Source: Epichloe hybrida (Eukaryota > Ascomycota > Sordariomycetes > Hypocreales > Clavicipitaceae). Taken from it: a stretch of DNA of 64,000 nt. Position 1 is the stretch's first letter. Every line of letters starts with the position of its first letter. The DNA is taken from positions 3,286,001-3,350,000 of the forward strand of contig JAFEKR010000004.1 in NCBI GenBank assembly GCA_019022495.1, read 5' to 3'. Position numbers and translations under genes: made by a program. Positions 31,611 through 43,112 of the stretch are shown here, piece after piece. A model generated the notes under the pieces. The model saw only the letters and a list, made by a program, of their open reading frames with translations, searched no databases and was not told the origin of the DNA.

Positions 31611-32483
31611 ACAAATTAACAAATACCTGTTCTTTAGTCCACTCCCAGAATCCAACCACTAGGTGTCCTGTGATGCTAATGATTATTCCACATCTTGAAT
31701 TTTGTCAAAAAATCGAAAATTTGCAAACAGCGCGGCGGCAGCGGCAAGCCACCGTCTCGCTCGATTGTACATGACTTCAACACGCATAATCCGCGTCTTC
31801 AATATTTGACGTACCTGCGTTTGGTGGCCCTTGATCCGAGGCCCAGTACCGAAAATTATATCCTGGCTTTGCAAGGACTTGACTCGGGAAAGGCCTCATT
31901 CTGGCGCCCCGCTGCTTCCGCATCTCTAATAATAGGACATGAAGAAGTCCTCTCTTCAATCACCTATGTAGTAATAATACAGCTCGCTTCCTGCATTGCC
32001 AATGCTTTGAGTAACTGTATTGGCAGGGCTTATTATAAGTCTCATGGCGACGAGACCAACAGTGCGTGTGAATCTTCCAGTTGTTGGTGCTACGTAGATT
32101 GGTTCTAGTTGAGAGGTCTCCGCAATCTTGGGCTCTACGGCTTTTAGCTTTGGGCCGTCCGGGCTACTTCTTGATTGGCTTTGGAGTTTTGTCTTGCTGG
32201 TTCTCGTCAAAGGGTGCAATACATAGATGCGTCGTCCACGTCTCGCCGTGTGATCCGGGCCCAATCCGCGGGAGGCCACGTTGGATTGTTGCAAGCGACT
32301 AAAACAGATCGGCGCCATTGGTATAGTTTGGCGTTGCAGTCGCCCTTGGTGCACATATCCTAGCCTCCGCATGATTCATGCACAAACGCACAGGTTGTCT
32401 TGAATAATGCGGTTATTAACAGCAAGCGGACAGCAGAGATCTGCGCGAGCAGTGAGAGATCCGCGTGTCGCCTTGGCATTAAG
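31611..32483. other. Possible further gene remnants, not resolved
   Basis: Open frames exist on both strands (plus 31695-32108; minus 31956-32372) but neither has a confident start, splice pattern or family. The plus frame ends SSCWCYVDWF, loosely like the end of paralogue 2 (TCWVDVEDNF), so a third decayed copy is possible. Confidence 0.3.
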
Positions 32484-32685
32484 TGTGAGGCCCTACTCAT
32501 AACACTAGCGCGCTAGCGCACCACCAGGCGGGCGCACCACGCCCTAGGGCTAGGTCCACGTAACACTAGCAAGCCACTAGCTATAAGTTAGCGACTCGCA
32601 CGTATAACACACTTAGACCTAGTAAGCTTTAGTTAATATATAAACACCCCTATACCTCTTACCTAGCTATCCCTTTATTCTTATA
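32484..32685 (+). repeat. Gypsy 5' LTR (202 bp)
   Basis: Intact TGTGAGGCC start; the end has decayed from TTCTCACA to TTCTTATA. Same length as the right LTR and as the solo LTR at 20384-20585. Confidence 0.9.
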
Positions 32686-33249
32686 ATTCTAAAGCTTCTC
32701 TTACTAGCTACCTAAGAGTAATATAGGGGGAAGAATAACTTAATTTACTAGAACTATACTATATATTACTTAGAATTAGCTAGATAATAGTAATACTATA
32801 GCTAGGGATATACTATATTTTATAACCCTATATAAAGCTATACCCTTTATTATAGTAGTAAAAGAGATAGTAATTAGGGAGTGAATTACTTAGCTAGAGT
32901 AACTTAAGGAACTATAGAATTAAGAAAAGAAGCTTACTAACTTAATATAATTTTATAGAGAACTAGTAAAAAGGGGCTAAAAGAATAGTTTATCCTTAAG
33001 CCTTAGTAGCTAAGAAGTTAAGGTCTAAAATATTATAAAACTCTAATACCTTATAAACCTATAGAAGTATAAGATATAGCTTAATAACCTTAACTATACC
33101 TTTAAGAGGGTAAAGAAGAAGTATTACTAGGATAACTAAAAGATTCTCTTTATATTTAACTATATATATATAAACTATTAGGCTAGATAGAACTAATACG
33201 TTAAAGAATAACTAGCTAATAGTTAGGATTATCCTAAGGATAACTAGGA

Positions 33250-36200
33250 TAAGTTCTAAGACTAAACCCTTATATTACTTAAAGACTCTATAAGTTATAA
33301 TATATAAATAGCTATATAGCTAGAAAACATAAAGTAAAAGGAGGGCTAGAGTCCTATTAAGTTTAGTATTTACTTAGATTTACTAGAGAAATACCTAGAA
33401 TATACTTTAGAAAAGACCTATGCTCTTATATTCTTTATGAAATTACGTCCTAACTTATAAGATTATATTAACTTATATATAAATATTACTAGTCTAATAT
33501 AAGAAGATAAAGTATAACTTGCCTAGTAATTCTAGGAGGTAATATTAAAGAATAAGCAAAAGCTAAATAATTTAGAAGAGAAGGGGCTATATAAGGCAGC
33601 TTAACACTAAAGACATAACTCCCTATAAGGGCATTAGCTAAATAAGGACTAAAGAGATAAGGATAAGGATAAGAAAAAGACCCTAGCTACCTATTTAAAT
33701 AATAATAGATTATAAGGAAGAAGATAGTACTTTAATTATAGTAGTATAGAGTATATTATTTATAATTATAATAAGCTAAGGAAAGACTAGTAAGAGGGCT
33801 AGGAAAACTCCTAGAGGTAGAAGTAAAAACCCTTACCTTTACCTTAGATACTAGGGTACTAGTAGGATACTAATTTTACATACTAGTTACTATTCATAGG
33901 TATAAAGATATTAAAATGGTAGCGGATCTTAATAGTTATGCTAAGATTAATATTATAAGTGCCTAATTTACATAGACTTATAAGCTTAATTAGGCTAAGG
34001 CTATAATACCTATCTTAAAGGTAGTAGGGGCTCTAATAGTCCCCTAATATAGTATCTATAAGGTGCTTATTTTAATTAAAGATTTATAGGGTAAAGAAAA
34101 AGACCTTAAGTTACTATATGTAGCTATTAATAAGGACTTAAGAGTAAAGGGAAGCCCTATATTAATTAGAATGCATATACTTACGGAAGAATACATATAT
34201 CTTTACTTATACTTATAAGAATAGTGGTTTAAAAAGAGAAAAGTAGCCTTTTTACTACTAACTTCCTGTAAGTTTATAAAGGTAATACGTAATAAGATAA
34301 TTATATATGCTATTATAGGCGTAATAGAAGATAAGTTTGTCCCTCTTAAAGATAAAGAGGAGGCGAAAGTATATAGAACTATTAAGAATATCCTAGAGAA
34401 ACTACGTGAATTTAAAGATATATTTATATTAGATAAGGTAGGGAGCCTCCTATTAAAGAAGTTAACTAACTACGTAATTAATCTTATACTAGGAGCTATA
34501 CCCCTATATAGACTAATTTATTCTCTCTCCTAAAGTAAACTTAGGGAGCTCTAGGAATATATTAATAATAACCTAAAGAAAGGCTAGATAAGACCCTTAA
34601 AGAGCCTAGTAAGCATGCCTATCCTATTTGTGCTAAAGAAGGATAGGATACTATAGCTATATGTTAACTATTAAGGACTTAATAAGGTAACGTAAAAGAA
34701 TTACTACACTCTCCCCCTGATTTTAGAGATCCTTAATTAATACTAAGGGGCTTATTTCTTTTCTAAGATTAATATTAAGGACATATACTACTAAATTTAT
34801 ATTAAAGAAAGTAATAAATAGAAGATAGCTTTTCGCATATATTATAGGCACTATAAGTACTTTATAATACCTTTTAGGTTAATAAATACCCTAGCTACTT
34901 TCTAGAGTTATATTTATAAAGCGCTATATAGGCTAGTTAACACTATTTATATAGTATATCTAGATAATATCTTAATCTTCTTTAAGATAAAGGAGAAGCA
35001 CACTAAATATATTAAGCAAGTCCTTAAATATATAAGGTTAGTAAAGTTATATATAAAACCCTCTAAGTGCTTTTTCTATAAGAAATTAGTAGAATTCCTA
35101 GGGTTTATTCTCTTTATTAATAGGATATTAATAAATACTTACTAGGTTAATATAATTAGAGAATAGAAGGAGCTAATAAGTTTTAAGAATATATAGTTAT
35201 TTCTTAGGTTCTATAACTTTTACTAATAGTTTATTTATAGATACTCTAGGATTATAGTACTTCTTTACATGTTAATAAAGGGTAGTTAAAATAGCATCTA
35301 GACTAGGAGGTTTATATTTAGAGAAAAGGAGTGGTTAGTGTTTAACTAGCTAAAAGATGCCTTTTAGTAAGCACCTTTACTCTAACACTATAACCTAAGT
35401 TAGGCAGTGTATATTAAGATAAATGCCTTAATTTTTATAATAGTAGGAATTCTATCTTAGTAAGATAATAAGGGCTATTAGCATCTAGTAGCCTTCTAGT
35501 TAAGGAAGTTTATAGACGCTAAATGTAACTATAGCATAGCTAATTAAGAGCTACTTACTATAGTAAAGTTATTTAAATACTAGTAATATTATATTAAAGG
35601 CGTAGAGATACCTATGGAGGTCCTATTAAACTATTATAACCTATAGACCTTTATAAGGTAGTAGAAGCTAAATAGAAGATAGGTATAATAGTATATATTC
35701 CTCTACCCTTTCTATTTTATAATTAAGTATAGACTAGGGAAAAGTAACCCTATAGATATACTATTAAGAAGGTCTAATTATAAGGGTAAACCTATGTTAA
35801 ATAGGGCGCTCCTACTAGAGCTTTAAAGGAAGATAGTAAATATCTTTATAGTAAAAGAAGAAGTACTAATATATTAAAGAAGTTATAGTATAACACTAGT
35901 CTTAGAACCTACTAAGGCAAGAGTGGCCTAGGTAAAAGGCTAGTTAGCTACCGTGAATTTAGTAATAGGTTAGCTAAATAAGGGTGATTTTAAGGAGAAG
36001 GTAGTGTGTGTTTAAGATATTAGTATAGTATAAGTAATTTAGGGGGCTATTATATTACTAAATCCTTACTAATCTATAATAAATAAACTATTAGTGTAAC
36101 TACTATAGAAGGTATAGGACTAAGATTTAGATCTATAAAAGCATAGAGGTAAGGTTAACTCCTAAGTAAAAGGGAGGGGAAAAGCTAGTCTATAGTTACG

Positions 36201-37510
36201 TAGCGTAAGGGGCCTCCTAATGTATAAAGACTAGGTAGTTATTCTATAGGAGCCTATCTTATAATAGGAGCTTCTATAGCTATACTATAATAATCTATTA
36301 GTAAGTTACTTTAGGACTAAACACACTCTAGAGCTACTAAAACGTTACTATTAGTAGCTAGTAATAAGTAAAGCTATTTTAAACTATGTGTCTAGCTATA
36401 GAGTATGCTAGTGTGTTGTAGTAAGATAGTATTACCCCTATGGAAGCCTTAAATTACTACTAATACTAAGGTGACTATAGGCGAAGATCTTAATAGACTT
36501 TGTTATAGGTTTACTACTAGTGTAGCTAGGCAAGCAAGAAACTAACGTAATCCTAGTAATTATAGACTAATTTACTAAGTACTTTATCTTCCTTCCTATA
36601 AAGACTATAATTAATATAGCTAAATTAGTAAAGTTATTCTATAAGGAGATTAAGCTATAATTTAGAGCGCTAGAGGGTATTGTGTCTAATAGAGGGTTAG
36701 TATTTACAAGCTAATTCTAGTCAGAGGTATGTTACTAGTTATGTGTAAAGCAGAGGCTTTTAATAGTGTTTTACCCCTAAACTAATAGGTAAATAGAGAG
36801 AATAAATTAGGTGCTTAAGCATTACTTATAATATTTTATTAAAGAGAACTAATAACTATAGCTAAAGCTACTCCTAATAGCCTAATTTATATGTAATAAT
36901 ACTATTAATAGAATAATAGGCTACTCCCTTAACTATGCTCTTATAGGCTATTTACCTAAGTTTTGCCTTACTCTTAAGGGTAAGAGCATAGAGAGGGAGG
37001 TCCTAGAGGCTTATATATATGTTAAAAAGCTATATAAGGTTAGGGAGAAACTAGCATATAACTAGGTAAGGGCTACTAAAGCGTAGGCAAAGTACTATAA
37101 CTAGAGATATTAGCTAATAACCTTAAAAAGAGAAGACTTAGTACTACTATTAGTAAAGAATATTAGGCTTAAGGATATAAAACGGAAGCTAAACCTAAGA
37201 TTTATTAGGCTGTTTTAAATACTTAATGCTATAGGCAAACAAGCATACTAACTAGCGCTACTTAATAAGTATAGCTAACTATATAATATGTTCTATATTA
37301 GCTTATTAGAGCTATGGAATTACTAGAAAGATACCCTAGATAAGGATATACTAATACTAGACCTTAAAGATAATAATAATAAGTTTAAAGTTAAAGAAGT
37401 TAGGGATTATAGGAAGACGCGTAAAGGCAACAAATACCTAGTAAAATAGAAGGGCTAGCTAAGTAAATATAATTAATAGGTAGTATTAGAAGATATAGAA
37501 GGTGCTTAAT
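33250..37510 (+). pseudogene. Gypsy gag-pol remnant
   Basis: Recognisable in order despite dense stops: a gag zinc knuckle near 33728-33785 whose Cys codons have become Tyr; RT near 34620-35130 (YVNY...GLNKVT, YYTLPLILEILN, IIPFRLINTLA); the catalytic box YLDN instead of YLDD (about 34956-34967); RNase H about 35400-35650; and integrase about 36480-37080 (DFVIGLLL, IID.FTKYF, SNRGLVFTS, TNRYIERINQVLKHYL). A chromodomain remnant lies at about 37411-37480 (RKTRKGNKYLVK.KG). Nearly all damage is Gln/Trp/Arg to stop or Asp to Asn, the RIP pattern. Confidence 0.9.
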
Positions 37511-38076
37511 ATATAATTTAAGCTTTTTATTAAAGTAAAATAAGCAGAAAGCGTAGTAAGATATAAGTAAGTTATAAGTAATAAGGGATAAGGTAATTAC
37601 AAAAAAGGCCTAGCCTTATTAGCTACTATTATACTCTAATTAAAACCCTTATTAGACTATTTACTAAATAATAAAAGAAAAGATGCTTATAAGGAGGGGA
37701 GTCTTATAGGAAACCCTTCTATAGTTACCCCCTTATGCGTTAAAATAATGCTATTATAAAGGAGGTACTTAGTGCCCTTGCTCTTATCCTCCTAAACCGC
37801 TACCTCTATTACCTAGAAAAACTAGTGCTTTACCACCCCCTAGGATATAAATCCTAGATTATAATATTATAGCTATAAAGTTATTTTTCTCTTCTAGGAA
37901 TTATAATATATAGTGTAGTTTAGCTATAAAAGTTAGTAAATAGGTAGCAAAGGAGGAGTAATAACTTATAATCCCTAGGGTAGGGGCAGGATATATAGTA
38001 ACTAAAAGTTGCTAGCGCGAAATAATATACTAATTATATGCGGCTAAAGCGGCCTACCTAGGGAGTAAGTGAAAGT

Positions 38077-38667
38077 TATTGAAATCAAAAGAGTGGACTG
38101 ATCCGACTGAACCTAGGATTACAAAGCCTTATATATTTTAACACTCCCCCTGGAATTGTATATCCAAAGTGCCCTATTGGAGGTTAGGCTTATACTAGCA
38201 ATTAAATTTCTTTAGTTGTTTTTTTCGGCAGGGTTCGAACCTATAACCTTGCCTCGCAGAGCAGTGCTTCACTGTGGTGGGCGGGCTAATACGCTACAGT
38301 GAGCTACAACCACTGCGCCACTAGGCTCATAACCTGTTGAAATCAAAAGAGTGGACTGATCTAACTAAACCTAGGATTACAAAGCCTTATATATTTTTAA
38401 CAATATATTTTAACACTCCCCCTGGAATTGTATATCCAGGTGCCCTATTGGAGGTTAGGCTTATACTAGCAATTGAATTTCTTTAGTTGTTTTTCGGCAG
38501 GGTTCGAACCCATAACCTTGCCTCGCAGAGCAGTGCTCTACTATGGTGGGCGACTAAGCGCTGCAGTGGGCCCAACCACTGCGCCACCGGGCTCATAACC
38601 TGTTGAAATCAAAAGAGTGGACCGATCCGACTGAACCTAGGATTACAAAGCCTTATATATTTTAACA
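38077..38667 (-). mobile_element. Dimeric TRIM-like mini-retroelement, copy B (LTR-int-LTR-int-LTR)
   Basis: Three copies of the short LTR (38077-38143, 38335-38415, 38601-38667) alternate with two interiors of 191 and 185 bp. One pair of AAAGT target duplicates flanks the whole array (38072-38076 and 38668-38672), so it is a single insertion into the Gypsy body. On the minus strand each interior starts GGTTATGAGCC (Met-tRNA anticodon-arm primer site) and ends CCAGGGGGAG directly against the next LTR. Each interior carries a tRNA-like A box (AGTGGCGCAGTGG, complement of 38310-38322 in one unit) and a perfect B box GGTTCGAACCC (38231-38241 and 38510-38520). There is no coding capacity. The LTR ends TGTTAAAA and TTTCAACA and the primer site match the Copia element at 1433-8592, its likely helper. 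Confidence 0.88.
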
Positions 38668-39478
38668 AAAGTCTAGAGAATATATAATAAAATATACCTA
38701 ATAGACCTTAGTGGCCCTAGTTAAACTAAAGGAAATATAATAAGCTATGTTAGTGTAATTAAACCCTAAAATAAGGTTTAGATAATAGGTGCCAAAATAG
38801 CAGTAAGTTACCTTAGAAAACATATAATTATTAGGGTTATTAGGGTTCTAATTACTTAGGGCATTTATTAAAGTTTTTACTTAATTAAGGGTAGTAAGAA
38901 GATCTAGAAAATTCTCTTATATAGTTAGTATTACCTAGAGAGATATAGGTAATTAGGGACTGAAAGAGTAGAGAATATAATATACTTACTGTCTTATAAG
39001 TATTACTATGTTTAATATACTAGATATAATGCTTTAAATATTTCCCTTTAATAATGGCGGTTAGCGCGCTAGGGAATTAATAGTTAATCTAAGGGATATT
39101 AGGCTTAGCTAGAGGATTCTTCTTAAAGTTCGCGCAACCTGTATATAAATAATATATATAGGAATATCCTCTTAAATAGATATTAGGAATAGCTATAATA
39201 ATAACGCTCTTAATGCTTTCCCTATCTAATTCTATTCTAATAATAAGGCAAGTAGTAAAGGTAAAGTTATAGTAACTAATAATATAATAGTATCTAGGGA
39301 AAAGTTTACTATAAATAAGAAAGGGAAAAGTTAGTAATATAATAGGGAGTTATAGGTGAATTTATACTTAAATACTAATGTTATTTATTATTATTTTAGT
39401 ATAGCTACTACTTAGTGAATAGCTATATAGTACTTACTAAAAGCTGTTTAGGAGCCTAGCTAAAAGTGGGGGGGTAAT
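38668..39478 (+). other. Gypsy 3' untranslated part
   Basis: AT-rich sequence between the mini-element and the right LTR. No frame or motif is seen except the polypurine tract near 39466-39478. Confidence 0.5.
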
Positions 39479-39680
39479 TATAAGGCCTTACTTATAATAC
39501 TAGCACGCTAGCGCACTACTAGGCGGGCGCACTACGCCCTAGGGCTAGGTTTATGTGATACTAGTGAGTTACCACCTATAAGTTAGCGACTCGCACGCAT
39601 AATATACTTAGACCTAGCAAGCTTTAGTTAATATACGAACGCCCCTATACCTCTTGCCTAGCTATCCCTTTGTTCTCACA
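39479..39680 (+). repeat. Gypsy 3' LTR (202 bp)
   Basis: Start decayed to TATAAGGCC, end intact TTCTCACA, followed by the TTAAG target duplicate. Confidence 0.9.
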
Positions 39681-40137
39681 TTAAGACAAGGCAGAGGACA
39701 AAGGGTATAAAGAAGCAGTGGTATAATGCATTTAGGTTATGGTAAATTCAAAGTACTACATGTGTACATACAATCCCCCTTCTTACAACTTTACACATCT
39801 ATAAATACTTCGTATGTCACTACTACTCCGTAAGTCCCGTTCCAACAGGCCATATCTATAACAGGCTAAAACAGGCTACAAACAGGCTAAATGGGCTACA
39901 AATAGGCTGTGCTAACGCGTTGCCTAGCCTTAATATGTCATCCTCCAAGATTAATCTTTATATTTATTGCCTTGTACAAATTAATCTACTTGGAAGCTAT
40001 TTAAATACTAGCTACAAAATTACCTTTTCTTATCCCTTTACTATTCTGTATTACATGCTATCACAATGAGTTAGTTTAGCTTTCTCTTTCACCTTTCCTC
40101 TCTTTGTGCTAACACGTAAGGACAGCTCTCGAATCTT
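39681..40137. other. AT-rich flank with a short AACAGGCTA repeat
   Basis: A cluster of AACAGGCTA/TGGGCTACAAA-type units of about 12 bp lies at about 39845-39912. A TACTCCGT motif is at 39824-39831. No gene is seen. Confidence 0.45.
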
Positions 40138-40452
40138 GTGGTTTTGGCTATTGCAGCAATAACAACGAGCGCTGAGCGTCGCGACACCACCGGATTCAAT
40201 ATGGTGTATACGGTCCACGTGGAGTTTACCGAAGCAAACCGACTAGAACGGCAGGAGAAAGCGTACCACGAATTGGGTAACTATTGCTCCGGTTTGGGCG
40301 GCAAAACGATGTCCCCGGGACCCTATCCAGACACACCTGAATTTGAGTGCATTTGCTACTGCGTCAGGAGCAGCACGGGAAAGTCAGTTCATCATAAAGG
40401 CCAGCACTGGAGGGCAACGGGCGTAAAGACCCCCTCGGCTCAAAAATGCTGA
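40138..40452 (+). CDS. Possible small Cys-rich secreted protein, 5' end unresolved
   Basis: An open frame of about 104 codons with normal-GC codon use, right after the AT-rich island. The N-terminal part (LSNLVVLAIAAITTSAERRD) looks like a signal peptide with a following Arg-Arg. The rest contains CSGLGG, ECICYCVRSS and ends AQKC, giving five Cys. The frame has no ATG before the hydrophobic stretch; the first in-frame ATG is internal at 40201. Either an upstream exon supplies the start (GTAAG/ACAG-like signals lie just before 40130) or the start was lost. Family not recognised. Confidence 0.4.
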   Translation: MVLAIAAITTSAERRDTTGFNMVYTVHVEFTEANRLERQEKAYHELGNYCSGLGGKTMSPGPYPDTPEFECICYCVRSSTGKSVHHKGQHWRATGVKTPSAQKC

Positions 40453-41404
40453 GGGTGCGATCAACGAGAATTCGTGAAGTTCGCAGAGCCAACACACAGT
40501 ACAACTCGTATGTGGATCACTATAGGGTGGCTACTTTGTACGGGTCTGAGCTTGTATCTTGTATCTTGTGGCTTTTTTTTTTCACCGCCTTTGTGTGTGT
40601 CTGAAGCCCTTTAACGAATATTCCCTTTTATCAATAAATCAATCAAACTCAGCATGATGGTGATGGTGACAGTGGGTGTGTTGACAGAGACGTTGATAGG
40701 GCCGATAAGCACTCTCTGTATTCTCGCTCGGGGTCTTGCAGCACGCGAGAATTCAGGGAGCGTTTAGGGAGCGTTTACGCAGCATCCTCTCTGTGGCTTG
40801 CGTCTGTAGGCGCCTAATGCCAGGCTCCGCCGTAGGTTAAGTCCTCAAGGCAAGTGGAACACGAAGCCATTACGGTTCACCACGAGAGTTTGTAAATAGC
40901 TTCTCGCTAGGAACAGAAGGTGTGCAAGGATGTAGCTGGTAGCAAAGAGTAACTGGAAGCGAAGAAGATGTAGAACTGCCATCTAATGAAACGGCCACCG
41001 GCAAATGATGCATTCCGTCGGATCTTGGTCTCGCTGTCGGCACTATTGCCAGCCAAGGCACGACAGCTGTCATCATGTCAAGAGACATTCCACACTTGAA
41101 ACATGAGAGTCGGTTAGTGGTGGGAATGTCGTGTTGTTTCCCTTTTGAAAGGACCTCCCGCCAGGGCGCGATTCAGAACCGCTAGCTGAGATGAACTGAA
41201 TCAGAGTCGAGTTGTCTGTACATAGTTTGCCATGGACCCGGTGCGCGGTTCCCCTCCGTCGACGCCAAAGAAGCATGAAGCCGACTCAGTGTTTCACGCC
41301 GACGTCTGGGGTGGGGATGCAAGACGTGCCAGACCAAATCGATTGATTGCCCTCTTCATCAGCACGCAAAAAAAAAAGTGTTCACAATTGCAGATGGGGC
41401 AAAC

Positions 41405-41424
41405 ACACACACACACACACACAA
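41405..41424. repeat. (CA)n microsatellite
   Basis: Ten AC dinucleotides in a row. Confidence 0.9.
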
Positions 41425-42084
41425 AGGGCCATGGCCCATGGCTGGGCATTGACCGGCTGTGCGAGAAAAGCTTGTGTCCATTTGCAGGCGGGGCTGGCTA
41501 ATTTGTACGTACATATGTACATATGTACCTTTTGTTGCCGATGGCATCCACGGTGGAGTTTGGCCTGGGAGAGTAAGGGGCAAATCAGCCGAAGCTCGCG
41601 TTACGTCTGCATCATGTATGTACTGTACGGAGCACTTCAGCGTACTTCAGCCTGCAGATGCTGGTCGTACCCGCTCCGTGGGTCGCCTTAGGGAGGAGTA
41701 CCATACATAGGCAGGTACCGCAAGGAGTACCACAGCATGGAGCACAGAGCACGGAGCACGGAGCACGACAGGGCAAATTGGCCATCCGCAGTGGGTGGGG
41801 CGGGGCATCAGACGCAAATGGGCGGTGATTGTGCGGAAAAAGGAAACCCGAGTTAAAAAACAGAAATGAAATAAATGAATAAATAAAAAAGGAAAATCTT
41901 TAGCCAGGATGGCTCCTGCGCATGCACGTTTCGTTGCCCCATCTCTTTGACATTGCGCCCTATGCGCACGCGCATATGTAGTATGTATGTACAGTGAATG
42001 TCCCTTCCTTGGATCTCTCAAAAGGCGGTGCTGCACGGAGTACGTACTTTGGTGCCGAGTTATGAAATGCGTAACCCACGGCGT

Positions 42085-42143
42085 GATCCGTGACCCGTGA
42101 CCCGTGACCCGTGACCTGTGACCCGTGATCCGTGACCCGTGAG
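42085..42143. repeat. Tandem GTGACCC heptamer array
   Basis: About eight copies of GTGACCC with occasional GTGATCC or GTGACCT variants. Confidence 0.9.
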
Positions 42144-42201
42144 ACGATGCGTTCACGGCCGCAACTTGGCTTCGGTCTTGGCTTTTCTGTAGCCGCCGCC
42201 C

Positions 42202-42236
42202 CATGGAATGCCCCATGGAATGCCCCATGGAATAGA
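42202..42236. repeat. Tandem 12-bp CCCCATGGAATG repeats
   Basis: Three nearly perfect copies ending in CATGGAAT. Confidence 0.85.
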
Positions 42237-43076
42237 ATTAAGCTCTGCCGGTAGCGTCACTGCCGAGCACCGGGTTTCGCGACAAATATACAAATATGCC
42301 GCATCAAGCATTAGGGATTAGCAAGGCCGGTTAGCTACTCAGTAGTTCAAGTCGGGATTCCGAGGCAGCCCTCGAGTCAAATGGATCACAGTAGTCCTTG
42401 CTCCGTAATACGAGCGAAACGTTGTGGTGATGGTAATCCGTACATGTACATAAAAAAATGCATCAAGAGGCGCAGAGGGGTCGCGTCGCAGGGAGTGGGG
42501 GCTTTCATCATGTGTCCCCGGGCATCCATCACCTTGTCCATTCCATGAACAAGTGAACAATGCTCTGTCCATGCTGATCCTCCCTGCTGGCCCACTGCCA
42601 CTGCACTTGTCCTGTCCTGCGCCGCCCTTGAGGCTGCGACTTTTCCCGTGTCATTCGTCGTGGCGTCGTGGAAAGGAGAAAATGTGGACCGCTGGCTGTC
42701 TCCCGTCGTGGCACGCGAAACAATGCAGGCACGGAACCGCATCATCATTATCGTCTTCTTCTCCTTCTTCTTCTTCTTCTTCTTCTGCTTCTCCATCACC
42801 ACTGCACCAACTTTGCCCAGCCCGAGGGGATGGACGGGATGCATGGGATGGCACCGTGACACTGATGATGCAAATCGCAAATTGCAAATCGTCTTTCCCA
42901 ATTTGCCAATCCTGACCGTTGTTGCATTCTCCTGGTTCCTCGCCCGTCGCCAATTTCACCCCCTTGCCATCCCTGGTCCACCATGCGACGCCATCGTTGA
43001 TTGCTGGCCAATCGCTGGCCCACTCCCTTCCCCCCACAGTGCATATCTCGACTCGATCTAGCTCTGATCCTCGTCT

Positions 43077-43112
43077 TGGTGGCATTGGTGGCATTGGTGG
43101 CATTGGTGGCAC
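43077..43112. repeat. Tandem 9-bp GGTGGCATT repeats
   Basis: Almost four copies; the opposite strand gives the same unit as AATGCCACC. Confidence 0.85.

Larger units (their letters stand above)
32484..39680 (+). mobile_element. Ty3/Gypsy chromovirus-type retrotransposon, destroyed by RIP
   Basis: 7197 bp including a nested 591-bp mini-element. LTRs of 202 bp (32484-32685 and 39479-39680) have TGTGAGG...TCACA ends, decayed to TATAAGG in the right copy and to TTATA at the end of the left copy. TTAAG flanks both sides (32479-32483 and 39681-39685). A purine tract (AAAAGTGGGGGGG) precedes the right LTR. Plus-strand gag-pol order with integrase after RT, and a terminal chromodomain, identify a chromovirus. 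No frame above 60 codons survives. Confidence 0.93.

Noticed and set aside
31956..32372. 138-codon minus ORF beside the Gypsy element
   Set aside because: No recognisable family, and it overlaps possible plus-strand remnants of the secreted-protein gene. Not called as a gene.
38220..38345. True tRNA gene in the mini-element interior
   Set aside because: A and B boxes are present, but no closed acceptor stem or anticodon arm could be drawn and the segment is bounded by LTR signals. Treated as a tRNA-like promoter instead.
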